Source of the DNA: UBA7378 sp049611805
Lineage (GTDB): Bacteria > Pseudomonadota > Alphaproteobacteria > RS24
NCBI GenBank assembly: GCA_049611805.1
Contig: JBMZAX010000001.1
Coordinates: 127,476 to 191,475 of the forward strand
Reading direction: 5' to 3'
Length of the DNA stretch: 64,000 nt
Shown: piece after piece, positions 25,791 to 35,741 of the stretch
How the letters are laid out: every line of letters begins with the position of its first letter
Numbering within the stretch: position 1 is the stretch's first letter
Notes under the pieces: model-generated
The model's input: only the letters and a program-made list of their open reading frames with translations
The model's database searches: none
What the model was told of the DNA's origin: nothing
Program-made: the position numbers and the translations under genes

Positions 25791-25807
25791 TTAGCAGGGG
25801 AAAGCCT

Positions 25808-26749
25808 ATGGATGATTTGTTAGCTCTTCTGCGCGCCGCCGGTGAACCGACGCGGCTTCGAATACTGTCGATTCTGTCGACGGGCGAAATGACCGTGTCC
25901 GAAATGACCCAAGCCCTGTTGCAGAGCCAGCCGCGCATTTCGCGCCATCTCAAATTGCTGGCCGATGCCGGGCTGGTAATGCGGTTTCCCGAAGGAAGCT
26001 GGGTGTTTTACCGGCTCAATGAAACCAATGAAAACTATGCGCTGCTCGACCAGCTCATCGCGCTTTTGCCGCCCGATGACCAGATTTTGCTGCGCGACCG
26101 CGAGAGGCTTGAGCGCGTGCGCGCCGAGCGTGCCACGCGCGCGCAGGAATATTTTGCCGCCAATGCCGCCGATTGGGATAATTTGCGCGCCCGCCACATT
26201 CATGAAGATTTGGTGGAGGCCGAGATGACGTCCCTGCTGTCGGACACAAAATGCGATCTGCTGGTCGATTTGGGCACCGGCACGGGGCGCATGCTTGAGC
26301 TTTTCTCCTCGCATGCCGCGCGCGCGGTCGGTTTTGACATCAACGCCAATATGCTGGCGATTGCGCGTGCGCGCCTCGACCATCCCGATCGGTCGCATTG
26401 TCAGGTGCGTCAGGGCGATTGCGCCGACGTGCCGCTGGAAGACGGAGCCGCCGGGGTGGTTATCGTTCATCAGGTTTTGCATTTTCTCGATGACCCCGCG
26501 CGCGCCGTGGGCGAGGCGGCGCGTGTGCTGGCGCCGTCGGGCCGTGTGTTGATTGCCGATTTTCTGCCGCATGGGGTGGAAGCCTTGCGCGACGAACACG
26601 CCCATCGCCGCCTTGGATTTTCCGATGACGAAGTGACCGAATGGCTGGGCGAGGCCGATATTGTCAATGTCGAAGCGCGGCACTTACAGCCAAAGCGCGA
26701 CGGCGACCTTGTGGTCGGCATATGGACCGGCGTGAAAGCGGAGGCTTGA
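25808..26749 (+). CDS. ArsR-family regulator fused to a SAM-dependent methyltransferase domain (SahR-like)
   Basis: This 313-residue protein has an ArsR-type winged helix at residues 1-95 (GEPTRLRILSILSTGEMTVSE, QSQPRISRHLKLLADAGLV) and no obvious metal-binding cysteines. A class I methyltransferase domain follows, with SAM motif VDLGTGTGRMLEL near residue 154 and GFDINANMLAIARARL after it. The ArsR-type regulator SahR controls SAM-cycle genes in proteobacteria and senses S-adenosylhomocysteine, and fused forms are known in alphaproteobacteria. Its position directly before metF and metH fits that role, the methyltransferase fold perhaps serving as ligand sensor. The stop is followed immediately by the metF ATG. 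AGGGGAAAG is the ribosome site. Confidence 0.88.
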   Translation: MDDLLALLRAAGEPTRLRILSILSTGEMTVSEMTQALLQSQPRISRHLKLLADAGLVMRFPEGSWVFYRLNETNENYALLDQLIALLPPDDQILLRDRERLERVRAERATRAQEYFAANAADWDNLRARHIHEDLVEAEMTSLLSDTKCDLLVDLGTGTGRMLELFSSHAARAVGFDINANMLAIARARLDHPDRSHCQVRQGDCADVPLEDGAAGVVIVHQVLHFLDDPARAVGEAARVLAPSGRVLIADFLPHGVEALRDEHAHRRLGFSDDEVTEWLGEADIVNVEARHLQPKRDGDLVVGIWTGVKAEA

Positions 26750-27610
26750 ATGACCGGCATTTCATTTGAATTTTTCCCGCCCAAATCACCCGACGCCGAA
26801 GAAAAACTCTGGCGGTCGGTAGAGCGTTTGGAACCGTTGGCACCGGATTTTGTGTCGGTGACCTATGGCGCGGGCGGCTCGACGCGCGACCGCACCCATG
26901 CATGTGTGCGCCGTCTGGTCGAGGAAACGGGTTTGCGACCGGCCGCACATTTGACATGCGTGGCCGCCAGCCGCGCCGAGGTGGACAGTGTGGTCGAGGC
27001 CTATGCCGCGGCCGGTGTGCGCCATATTGTGGCCTTGCGCGGCGACATGCCCGATATGGGCGGTTTCGCGCCGCATGCCGAGGGCTATGAAGGGTCGGTC
27101 GAACTGGTAGAAGCTATTTCGGCGCGCGGCGGGTTTGACATCACGGTGAGCGCTTATCCCGAAAAGCACCCCGAGTCGCGCAGTCTTGAAGATGATATTG
27201 ACCTGCTGAAAGCCAAGATTGATGCGGGCGCGACGCGCGCAATCACGCAATTTGTTTTTGATACGCCGGCGCATATGCGCTTTCGCGATGCGGTTGCCGC
27301 CGCCGGCATTTCCATTCCCATCATCCCCGGCATCATGCCGACGACGAATTTCGCCGGTGCCCGCCGCATGGCCGCGGCCTGTGGCACGGCTGTTCCCGAC
27401 TGGCTGTCGGCGGCTTATGACGGGCTGGATGATGACCTTGAGACGCGCAAGCATATTGCCGCATCGATTGCGACCGACCAATGTCGTAGGCTCATTGATG
27501 AGGGTTTTGAGTACTTGCATTTTTACACGCTGAATCAGGCCGATTTGACTTTTGCAGTCTGCCGAATTCTGGGTCTGGGCGGCGACCGGCAAGAAAGTGA
27601 CGTGGTATGA
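26750..27610 (+). CDS. metF: 5,10-Methylenetetrahydrofolate reductase
   Basis: This 286-residue flavoprotein reduces 5,10-methylene- to 5-methyl-tetrahydrofolate, the methyl donor used by MetH. Family motifs include SFEFFPPKSPDAEEKLW at the start, the catalytic-region YGAGGSTRDRTH near residue 43, RHIVALRGD, and the FAD-site segment TRAITQFVFD near residue 160. It is of normal length for the short bacterial form. Its ATG abuts the ArsR-methyltransferase stop (TGAATG) and its own stop overlaps the metH start as ATGA, so the three genes are almost certainly one transcript with coupled translation. Confidence 0.97.
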   Translation: MTGISFEFFPPKSPDAEEKLWRSVERLEPLAPDFVSVTYGAGGSTRDRTHACVRRLVEETGLRPAAHLTCVAASRAEVDSVVEAYAAAGVRHIVALRGDMPDMGGFAPHAEGYEGSVELVEAISARGGFDITVSAYPEKHPESRSLEDDIDLLKAKIDAGATRAITQFVFDTPAHMRFRDAVAAAGISIPIIPGIMPTTNFAGARRMAAACGTAVPDWLSAAYDGLDDDLETRKHIAASIATDQCRRLIDEGFEYLHFYTLNQADLTFAVCRILGLGGDRQESDVV

Positions 27611-30600
27611 GTTGGAATCGTGAAAGTCGAAACAAGCTGTTGGGCGAGGTTGTCGGCAGCCGCATCATGATACTAGACGGGGCGATGGGGACGATGATCC
27701 AGCGCCATGATCTGTCCGAGGAAGATTATCGCGGGCCGCGCTTTGCCGATTTTCATATTGACGTAAAAGGCAATAATGACCTGTTGTCGCTGACCCAGGC
27801 CGATATTATCCGCGATATTCACACCGCCTATTTGCAGGCCGGCAGCGATATTGTCGGCACCAATACATTTTCCTCGACCTCGATCGCGCAGGCCGATTAC
27901 GACATGCAGGACTTGGCCTATGAGCTCAATGTCGAAGGCGCACGCCTTGCGCGCGGGGCATGCGACGCAATGGAAGCCGAAACCCCCGACCGCCCGCGCT
28001 ATGTCGCCGGTGCTTTGGGCCCGACCAATCGCACGGCCTCGATTTCGCCGGATGTGAATGATCCGGGTGCGCGCAATGTGACCTATGATGATTTGCGCGA
28101 GGCTTATGTCGAGGCCACGCGCGGGCTGATTGACGGCGGTGCGGATATTATTCTCATCGAGACCATATTCGACACGCTGAACGCAAAAGCGGCAATCCAC
28201 GCCGTGCAGGATGCGTTTGAAGAAACCGGAACCACCTTGCCATTGATGATTTCGGGCACGCTGACGGATAAATCGGGGCGCACCTTGTCGGGGCAGACCA
28301 CAGAGGCTTTCTGGAACTCCGTGCGTCATGCGCGCCCCTTTGCGGTCGGTTTGAATTGTGCGCTGGGGGCTGAGGAAATGCGGCCTTATGTGGCAGAAAT
28401 TGCGCGTATTGCGGATACGAATATCTGTATTTACCCGAATGCCGGCCTGCCCAATGAATTTGGCGAATATGACCAGCTGGCCGATGAAATGGCCGTGATT
28501 GTCGGCGAGTTCGCCACTTCCGGTCTGGTGAATATTCTGGGCGGGTGCTGTGGCACAACGCCGGAGCATATTACCGCAATTGCCGAAGCGGCGGGAAAAG
28601 CCAGCCCGCGCGCACCGGCAAAGCCTGACCCGCATTTGCGCCTGTCGGGGCTGGAGCCGTTCACGCTAAGCTCTGAAATCCGTTTTGTGAATGTCGGCGA
28701 GCGCACCAATGTGACGGGTTCGGCGCGCTTCAAAAAACTCATCTCCGATGGTGATTACGACACCGCGCTTGATATCGCCCGCCAGCAGGTCGAAAACGGT
28801 GCCCAGATTATCGATATCAATATGGATGAGGGCATGCTCGACAGCGAGGCGGCGATGGTGCGGTTTTTGAACCTCGTCGCCACCGAGCCCGATATTGCCC
28901 GTGTGCCGGTGATGATCGACAGCTCAAAATGGTCGGTCATTGAGGCCGGGCTGAAATGCGTGCAGGGCAAGGCCGTCGTCAATTCGATTTCGCTGAAAGA
29001 AGGCACTGAGAGCTTTCTCGAACACGCGCGGCTGTGCCGACGCTATGGTGCGGCTGTCATCGTGATGGCGTTTGACGAAGACGGCCAGGCAGACACAGCG
29101 GCGCGCAAATTTGAAATTTGCAAACGCTCCTATGACTTGCTGACCAAGGAAGTTGATTTTCCGCCCGAAGACATCATTTTCGACCCGAATATTTTCGCCG
29201 TGGCGACCGGCATATCCGAGCATGACAATTATGCGGTCGACTTCATCGAAGCCACGGCCCGCATTCGCAAAGAATTGCCCGGCGCACATGTTTCGGGCGG
29301 CGTGTCGAATATCTCATTTTCCTTCCGCGGCAATGAGCCGGTGCGCGAGGCCATGCATTCGGCGTTTTTGTATCACGCCATTTCGAACGGCATGGATATG
29401 GGCATCGTCAATGCCGGACAGCTTGCCATTTATGAGGATATCGAGCCGTCGCTCAAAGAGGCGGTCGAGGATGTGCTTTTGAACCGGCGCGCTGACGGCA
29501 CGGACAGGCTGCTTGAAATTGCCGAAGAATTTCGCGGGCAGAAAGGCGCGTCGAAAGAACAGGACACGGCATGGCGCGAAACGCCCGTGGAGGCGCGGCT
29601 GTCGCATGCGCTGATTAACGGCATTACCGATTTTATCGAAGACGACACGGAAGAGGCGCGCCTCAAACTGCCGCGCCCGCTGAATGTGATCGAAGGCCCG
29701 CTGATGGACGGCATGAATACGGTCGGCGATTTGTTCGGCGAGGGTAAAATGTTCCTGCCGCAAGTGGTGAAATCGGCGCGTGTGATGAAGCGCGCGGTCG
29801 CCTATCTTGAGCCGTTTATGGAGGCCGAAAAAGCCGAGATGCAGGCCTCTGGCGCCGAAATCGTGGCGCGCAATAATGGCAAGGTGCTGATGGCGACGGT
29901 GAAGGGCGATGTGCATGATATCGGCAAAAATATCGTCGGGGTCGTGTTGCAGTGCAATAATTTCGATGTCGTCGATATGGGCGTCATGGTGCCCGCCGCC
30001 GACATTATTTCCAAAGCGGTTGAAGAACAGGTCGATATGATCGGCCTGTCGGGGCTCATCACGCCCAGCCTTGATGAAATGTGCCATGTCGCTGCCGAAA
30101 TGGAGCGGCAGGGGCTGGAAATTCCTCTGCTGATTGGCGGGGCAACGACATCGAAAGTGCATACGGCGGTCAAAATCAACCCGCATTACAAGCGCGGGCA
30201 GACGGTTTATGTCACCGATGCCAGCCGCGCGGTCGGCGTGGCCTCGCGGCTATTGTCGGACGAACAGGGCGCGGCCTATAAGCAGGAAATTCGCAGCGAT
30301 TACGAAGCCATGGCCGAAGCGCATGCGCGCGGGCGGGCCGATGCAAAGCGCCGCTCGTTGGCTGATGCGCGCGCCAATGCGTTCAGCCCACAAGCCGCGC
30401 ACACGCCGGTCGCGCCGTCTTTCACTGGCACGAAAGTGTTCGACAATTATGATTTGGCCGAACTGCGCGACTATATTGACTGGACGCCGTTTTTCCAAAG
30501 CTGGGATTTGCACGGCACCTATCCGGCCATTTTGACCGATAATGTGGTGGGTGCAGCGGCCTCCGGCCTGTTTGCCGACGCCCAAGCCATGCTCGACGAC

Positions 30601-31326
30601 ATGATTTCGCAAAAATGGCTGACCGCGCGCGCGGTTATCGGCTTCTGGCCGGCGGCGCGCGACGGCGATGACATTATTGTTTACGAAGATGAAAGCCGCA
30701 CAAAGGAAAGAACGCGGCTCCATTCCTTGCGCCAGCAAATGCAACACAGCAGCGGGCGGGCGAATTTCGCGCTGGCCGATTTCATTGCACCGACAGGCGG
30801 CCCGGCAGATTATGTCGGCGGTTTTGCCGTCACGACAGGCCATGGCGAAGATGATGTCGCCAAGCGTTTTGAAGAAGCCGGTGATGATTATGCCGCGATT
30901 ATGTCAAAGGCGCTGGCCGACCGGCTGGCCGAAGCATTTGCCGAACGTATGCACCAGCGCGTGCGCACCGAGTTTTGGGGCTATGCGGCGGATGAAAATC
31001 TCGACAATGATGCGCTCATCGCGGAGGCCTATCGCGGCATTCGTCCGGCACCGGGCTATCCGGCACAGCCCGACCATACCGAAAAAGCGACTTTGTTCGA
31101 ACTGCTTGATGCGGAAAAAGCGGCCGGCATTTCACTGACGGAAAGTTATGCCATGTGGCCGGGGGCCGCCGTTTCGGGCCTCTATTTCAGCCACCCGGAA
31201 AGCGCGTATTTCGGTGTCGGCAAGATTGACCGCGATCAGGTCGCCGATTATGCCGAACGCAAAGGGCTGAGCCTCGCCGAATGCGAAAAATGGCTGGCAC
31301 CGATTTTGGCCTACACTCCTTCTTAA
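27607..31326 (+). CDS. metH: Cobalamin-dependent methionine synthase
   Basis: This 1239-residue enzyme methylates homocysteine using methyl-tetrahydrofolate and cobalamin. All four modules are present. The homocysteine domain has zinc-ligand GGCCGTT near residue 311, and the pterin-binding domain begins near FVNVGERTNVTGSARF at residue 360. The cobalamin domain has DVHDIG with axial histidine 770. The C-terminal reactivation domain has RTEFWGYAADENL and ends with SAYFGVGKIDRDQV. Many alphaproteobacteria split this protein in two; here it is one chain. B12 dependence implies cobalamin synthesis or uptake elsewhere. It converges on 5-oxoprolinase with a 4-base overlap of the stops. Confidence 0.98.
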   Translation: MSWNRESRNKLLGEVVGSRIMILDGAMGTMIQRHDLSEEDYRGPRFADFHIDVKGNNDLLSLTQADIIRDIHTAYLQAGSDIVGTNTFSSTSIAQADYDMQDLAYELNVEGARLARGACDAMEAETPDRPRYVAGALGPTNRTASISPDVNDPGARNVTYDDLREAYVEATRGLIDGGADIILIETIFDTLNAKAAIHAVQDAFEETGTTLPLMISGTLTDKSGRTLSGQTTEAFWNSVRHARPFAVGLNCALGAEEMRPYVAEIARIADTNICIYPNAGLPNEFGEYDQLADEMAVIVGEFATSGLVNILGGCCGTTPEHITAIAEAAGKASPRAPAKPDPHLRLSGLEPFTLSSEIRFVNVGERTNVTGSARFKKLISDGDYDTALDIARQQVENGAQIIDINMDEGMLDSEAAMVRFLNLVATEPDIARVPVMIDSSKWSVIEAGLKCVQGKAVVNSISLKEGTESFLEHARLCRRYGAAVIVMAFDEDGQADTAARKFEICKRSYDLLTKEVDFPPEDIIFDPNIFAVATGISEHDNYAVDFIEATARIRKELPGAHVSGGVSNISFSFRGNEPVREAMHSAFLYHAISNGMDMGIVNAGQLAIYEDIEPSLKEAVEDVLLNRRADGTDRLLEIAEEFRGQKGASKEQDTAWRETPVEARLSHALINGITDFIEDDTEEARLKLPRPLNVIEGPLMDGMNTVGDLFGEGKMFLPQVVKSARVMKRAVAYLEPFMEAEKAEMQASGAEIVARNNGKVLMATVKGDVHDIGKNIVGVVLQCNNFDVVDMGVMVPAADIISKAVEEQVDMIGLSGLITPSLDEMCHVAAEMERQGLEIPLLIGGATTSKVHTAVKINPHYKRGQTVYVTDASRAVGVASRLLSDEQGAAYKQEIRSDYEAMAEAHARGRADAKRRSLADARANAFSPQAAHTPVAPSFTGTKVFDNYDLAELRDYIDWTPFFQSWDLHGTYPAILTDNVVGAAASGLFADAQAMLDDMISQKWLTARAVIGFWPAARDGDDIIVYEDESRTKERTRLHSLRQQMQHSSGRANFALADFIAPTGGPADYVGGFAVTTGHGEDDVAKRFEEAGDDYAAIMSKALADRLAEAFAERMHQRVRTEFWGYAADENLDNDALIAEAYRGIRPAPGYPAQPDHTEKATLFELLDAEKAAGISLTESYAMWPGAAVSGLYFSHPESAYFGVGKIDRDQVADYAERKGLSLAECEKWLAPILAYTPS

Positions 31327-34300
31327 GTGGAAGAGCCGTAACCGCCACCGCCCGGTGTTTCGATGCCCAGCACATCTCCGGCCTCAATCGTCACGCGCGC
31401 GCAAGCCTCAAGCTCGGTCTGCGCGCTGCCGCGGCGCAAATAATTGCGCCCCGATGCGCCCTCTGCGCCACCGTTTAGACCAAAGGGCCGCGTTGTGCGG
31501 CGCCCCGACAGAAGCGAGGCTTCCATCGGCTGGAGAAATTCGATTTCGCGCCTGATGCCACAGCCGCCGCGCCATGTGCCGTCGCCGCCGGTTCCGGTGC
31601 GAATGGAGAAGTTCAGAAGCCGCACCGGAAAACGCCATTCCAGCACTTCCGGATCGGTGAGGCGCGAATTGGTCATGTGGGTGTGAACGGCATCAGCTCC
31701 GTGAAACCCGTCACCGGCGCCGGCACCGCCGCAAATGGTTTCGTAATATTGCAAACGGTCATTGCCGAAGGTCAGATTGTTCATCGTGCCCTGACATGCG
31801 GCCATGGCACCCAATGCGCCGAACAGCGCATCGCAAATTGCCTGACTGGTCTCGACATTGCCCGCGACCACGGCGGCGGGTGGTTCGGGAGCCAGCAAAC
31901 ACCCGTCGGGAATTTCGATATTGATGGGCTTGAGGCACCCTTCATTCATGGGAATATCGGCATCCACCATGCATCTGAAAACATAAAGAACCGCCGCGCG
32001 ACAAACCGCGCTGGGTGCGTTGAAATTATTGTGCATCTGCGCGCTGGTGCCGGTGAAGTCAACATTGAGACAGCGCGCCGCGCGATCGACCGTCAGCGCG
32101 ACGCGGATTGTGGCACCGCAATCCATATCGACACCGAAGGAAGCATCGTGCAGCCGGTCGATGACCTGGCGCACATTTTCTTCCGCATTGTCCTGCACAA
32201 ATCCGACATAGGCGTTCACCGTGTCGCCGCCAAATTCGTCATACATGGTGCGAATGTTTTGCGCGCCGGTTTCGCATGCCGCAAGCTGGGCCAGAATATC
32301 GGCGCGGTTCTGCGCCGGATTGCGCGCCGGATAGGGGCTGTCGGCCAGCCGCGCCATCAGCCCCGCCTCGTCAAACGTCCCGTCGCGCCGCACGCGGAAG
32401 GCACGGAACAAAATGCCTTCCTCTTCAATATGCGAAGAAAATGACGGCATGGAGCCGGGCGAGATGCCGCCAATATCGGCATGGTGCCCGCGCGCCGCAG
32501 TGTAAAATCGCGGGCGCGTTTCCCCTTCCATGAAAACCGGCAGCACCAGCGTTACATCCGGCAAATGCGTGCCGCCCGCATAAGGCGCGTTGACCACAAA
32601 AGCGTCGCCTTCGCGCATGTCGGGGCCATGCACGTCGCGCACGGCCTGCACGCTGGCACCCATGGAGCCCAGATGAACCGGCATGTGCGGGGCATTGGCG
32701 ATGAGGCCGCCATTGGCGTCAAACAGCGCACAGGAAAAATCCAGCCGTTCCTTGATATTGACCGAGCTGGCGGTTTTCTCCAGCGTCACGCCCATTTGTT
32801 CGGCAATCGCCATAAATCTGGCATTGAACACTTCCAACAAAACCGGATCGGCCGCGCCGGTATGCGCCGTGCCGGTCGCAACCCGCTTTTGCCGCGCAAT
32901 GCGGCGCGTGAGTACGAGGTCATCGCGCGCGCTGCGAACAAGTTGCCAGTCCGGCGGCACAATAATCGTGGCATGCGCCTCGCTGATAATGGCCGGGCCG
33001 ACAATGGGCGTGTCGGTTTCTAGCGCGGCGCGGGGCCAGCGTTGCGCCGCCAGCCAAGCGCCATTGATGAACAGGCGACTATCTTCAGGCTTTGCCTCTG
33101 ATGACCGGTTTGGCGCGCCCTCAATGCCGGAATTTTCACCGCCGCTTTCCGCCGTCACGCATTCAAGGGTCAGGGCTTCGACAATCATGTCGCGATTGTC
33201 ATAAACAAAGCCGAATTGTTGCCGGTGGGCGGTCTCAAAGGCCGCGCGCATGGCTGGAATTTTATCCAACGGCACGGGCAGGGAAGTGTCGCTGCCGTCA
33301 TAACGAATAAGCACGTCCGTTTTTTGCGTGGCCGATATGAGGCCTTGCGCCGCCAATTCGGCTTCGGCGGAGGCACGCAATTCGTCTAGCCGCGCGCTAA
33401 TGACGCCCAAACAGTCTTCGTCGAGCGGAGCTTCCACCGCATCTTCGCGCAATGCGCGCACAGCCGCCTTGTCTATGCCCCAGGCCGAAAGCAAACCCGA
33501 CATGGGGTGGATGAGCACCGTGTCCATTTCCAGCAAATCGGCGACGTCACACGCATGTTGCCCGCCCGCGCCGCCAAAGCACACCAGCGCATATTTGCTG
33601 ATGTCATAGCCGCGCTGCACGGATATTTTCTTGATGGCCTGCGCCATATTCTCATTGGCAATGCGCAAAAAACCCTCGGCAAGCTCTTCCGGACTTTGAC
33701 GGTGTCCGGTGGTGGCGGCAACCGTTTCGGCCAGATTTTCAAACGCCGCGCGCGTGGCATCTGCGTCGAGCGGTTGGTCGGCATTGGGCCCGAACAGGGC
33801 GGGGAAGTGGTCGGGCGTGATGCGGCCGGTCATGATATTGGCATCCGTCACGCTGAGCGGCCCGCCATTGCGATAGGCCACGGGGCCGGGATAGGCACCC
33901 GCGCTTTCAGGCCCGACGCGGAAGCGGCCGGCGTCATAATGCAAAATCGAGCCGCCGCCTGCGGCAACCGTGTGCAGGCGCATCATCGGTGCGCGCAAGG
34001 CAATGCCGGCAACATCGCTGTCGAAACTGCGTTCATAGGCTCCGGCAAAATGGCACACATCCGTCGAGGTGCCGCCCATATCAAAGCCTATCAAGCGGTC
34101 AAACCCCGCCTCGCGCCCGACATGCACCGCGCCGACCACGCCTCCGGCGGGGCCGGACAGCACGGCATCCTTGCCCTGAAACAGGCCGGCCGCGGTTAAC
34201 CCGCCCGACGACATCATGAACTGAAGCTGCGTGGCGGCCGCATCAGTGTCGGGCAAATGCTTGCTCACGCGGTTCACATAATCGCGCAAAACCGGCGTGA

Positions 34301-34964
34301 GATAGGCATCGGCAACGGTTGTGCTGGCGCGCCCGACAAGTTTCATCAGCGAAATAACCTCATGGCTCATTGAGATATTCGCAAAGCCCAATTCGGCGGC
34401 CAGCGCCCCGATTTGGCGCTCATGCGCCGGATTGCGATAGCCGTGCAAAAGACAAATGGCGACGGAGTCGCAGCCCTCAGTGCGCGCCTCTTGAAGCGCA
34501 TGTTCGACTTCCGCCAAATCGGGCGGGGTCAGTTCATTGCCGGCGGCATCCATGCGCGCAGCGGTTTCAATGGTGCGGGCGTATAATTGTGTCGGCTTTT
34601 CGATATTGCGCACAAACAGCTTCGGGCGGTTCTGATTGCCAATGTTCAAAATATCGCCAAGCCCGCGCGTGGTGACGAAAGCGGTTTTCGCGCCTTTGCG
34701 CTCCAACAGCGCATTGGTGGCAACGGTGGTGCCCATGCGCACGCGGTCAATCGGCGCGTCAGCCAGCGTTTCATGCGCTTCGAGCCCCAAAAAGTCGCGC
34801 ATGGCCTGAACGGCGGCGTCTTCGTATTGGTCGGGGTTTTCCGACAAAAGCTTGCGTGTGGTAATGGTGCCGTCAGGCGCGCGGGCAATGACGTCTGTGA
34901 AAGTGCCGCCACGGTCTATCGCAAATTGCCACCCGGTCAATTGAACTTGATCTTGTTGTGTCAT
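31323..34964 (-). CDS. 5-Oxoprolinase (ATP-hydrolysing), fused HyuA-HyuB type
   Basis: This 1213-residue protein joins a hydantoinase A domain (about residues 1-690, starting WQFAIDRGGTFTDVIARAPDG with an ATP-binding actin-like fold and IGFDMGGTSTDV near residue 295) to a hydantoinase B domain (about 710-1210, with CALFDANGGLIANAPHMPVHLGSM). A single fused chain of this size is typical of 5-oxoprolinase, which opens 5-oxoproline to glutamate in the gamma-glutamyl cycle; a hydantoinase cannot be ruled out. The C-terminus ends with GGGGYG. The ATG at 34964 is chosen over one 17 codons upstream because it gives the family start. Confidence 0.9.
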   Translation of the reverse strand: MTQQDQVQLTGWQFAIDRGGTFTDVIARAPDGTITTRKLLSENPDQYEDAAVQAMRDFLGLEAHETLADAPIDRVRMGTTVATNALLERKGAKTAFVTTRGLGDILNIGNQNRPKLFVRNIEKPTQLYARTIETAARMDAAGNELTPPDLAEVEHALQEARTEGCDSVAICLLHGYRNPAHERQIGALAAELGFANISMSHEVISLMKLVGRASTTVADAYLTPVLRDYVNRVSKHLPDTDAAATQLQFMMSSGGLTAAGLFQGKDAVLSGPAGGVVGAVHVGREAGFDRLIGFDMGGTSTDVCHFAGAYERSFDSDVAGIALRAPMMRLHTVAAGGGSILHYDAGRFRVGPESAGAYPGPVAYRNGGPLSVTDANIMTGRITPDHFPALFGPNADQPLDADATRAAFENLAETVAATTGHRQSPEELAEGFLRIANENMAQAIKKISVQRGYDISKYALVCFGGAGGQHACDVADLLEMDTVLIHPMSGLLSAWGIDKAAVRALREDAVEAPLDEDCLGVISARLDELRASAEAELAAQGLISATQKTDVLIRYDGSDTSLPVPLDKIPAMRAAFETAHRQQFGFVYDNRDMIVEALTLECVTAESGGENSGIEGAPNRSSEAKPEDSRLFINGAWLAAQRWPRAALETDTPIVGPAIISEAHATIIVPPDWQLVRSARDDLVLTRRIARQKRVATGTAHTGAADPVLLEVFNARFMAIAEQMGVTLEKTASSVNIKERLDFSCALFDANGGLIANAPHMPVHLGSMGASVQAVRDVHGPDMREGDAFVVNAPYAGGTHLPDVTLVLPVFMEGETRPRFYTAARGHHADIGGISPGSMPSFSSHIEEEGILFRAFRVRRDGTFDEAGLMARLADSPYPARNPAQNRADILAQLAACETGAQNIRTMYDEFGGDTVNAYVGFVQDNAEENVRQVIDRLHDASFGVDMDCGATIRVALTVDRAARCLNVDFTGTSAQMHNNFNAPSAVCRAAVLYVFRCMVDADIPMNEGCLKPINIEIPDGCLLAPEPPAAVVAGNVETSQAICDALFGALGAMAACQGTMNNLTFGNDRLQYYETICGGAGAGDGFHGADAVHTHMTNSRLTDPEVLEWRFPVRLLNFSIRTGTGGDGTWRGGCGIRREIEFLQPMEASLLSGRRTTRPFGLNGGAEGASGRNYLRRGSAQTELEACARVTIEAGDVLGIETPGGGGYGSST

Positions 34965-35042
34965 GTCTGCCTTATAACATGAGGGGCTCAGGGTCGTCTT
35001 GGCGTAAAATATCACCTAGAATCGCCGCTATAAGGAGATCAG

Positions 35043-35741
35043 ATGTCCATTTGGGGAAAAATTGCCGGCGTTGCCGCAGGATACGCGATCGGGGGCGTGC
35101 CCGGGGCCGTGTTCGGGGCGCTGGCCGGGCATTTTGTTCTCGACCGCATCAATGACCGTCAGGTGATTTTCACCATTGCGCTCATCTCGTTGGCCGCCAA
35201 AATGACCCGCGCCGACGGCATTGTGTCGCCGATCGAGGTTCAGGCCGTGCAAAGCGTGTTGCGCGTGCCCGAAACCGAACACGCCAATATGGTGCGCGTG
35301 TTTCGCCTCGCGCAGGAAGATGTTGCCGGTTTCGACACCTATGCCCGCCAGATTCGCGATATTTACGCCGACAGCCCGCAAGTGCTGGAGGATGTGCTGG
35401 ACGTCCTGTTTTACATCGCCTATGCAGACGGCAATCTGCATCCGGCGGAAGAGGAATTTCTGCACATTGTCGCGGAGATTTTCGAAATTGACGAAAGCGG
35501 CATCCGCCGCGTGCAGGCGCGCCATGACGGATCGGTTCAAGACCCGTATGTGGTGTTGGGCGTCGCGCCGGCAAGCAGTGATGCGGGTGTGCGCGCCGCC
35601 TGGCTGGAAGCGGTGCGCGCCAATCATCCCGACCAGTTGCAGGCGCGCGGCCTGCCGCCGGAGATGATGCATATTGCAACGGCGCGCATGGCGGCCATTA
35701 ATGATGCTTGGGAAACCATTAGAAAGGAACGTGGATTGTGA
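35043..35741 (+). CDS. DjlA-like protein with TerB-like and J domains
   Basis: This 232-residue protein has a glycine-rich hydrophobic N-terminal segment (AGYAIGGVPGAVFGALAGHF) that may sit in the membrane. A TerB-like helical domain (about residues 45-150, with MTRADGIVSPIEVQAVQSVL and AYADGNLHPAEEEFLHIVAEIF) follows. It ends with a short DnaJ domain having YVVLGV near residue 170 and the J-domain HPD in ANHPDQL. This order matches DjlA, a membrane-linked DnaK co-chaperone. The start of rpiA overlaps its stop as GTGA, so translation is probably coupled. Confidence 0.88.
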   Translation: MSIWGKIAGVAAGYAIGGVPGAVFGALAGHFVLDRINDRQVIFTIALISLAAKMTRADGIVSPIEVQAVQSVLRVPETEHANMVRVFRLAQEDVAGFDTYARQIRDIYADSPQVLEDVLDVLFYIAYADGNLHPAEEEFLHIVAEIFEIDESGIRRVQARHDGSVQDPYVVLGVAPASSDAGVRAAWLEAVRANHPDQLQARGLPPEMMHIATARMAAINDAWETIRKERGL

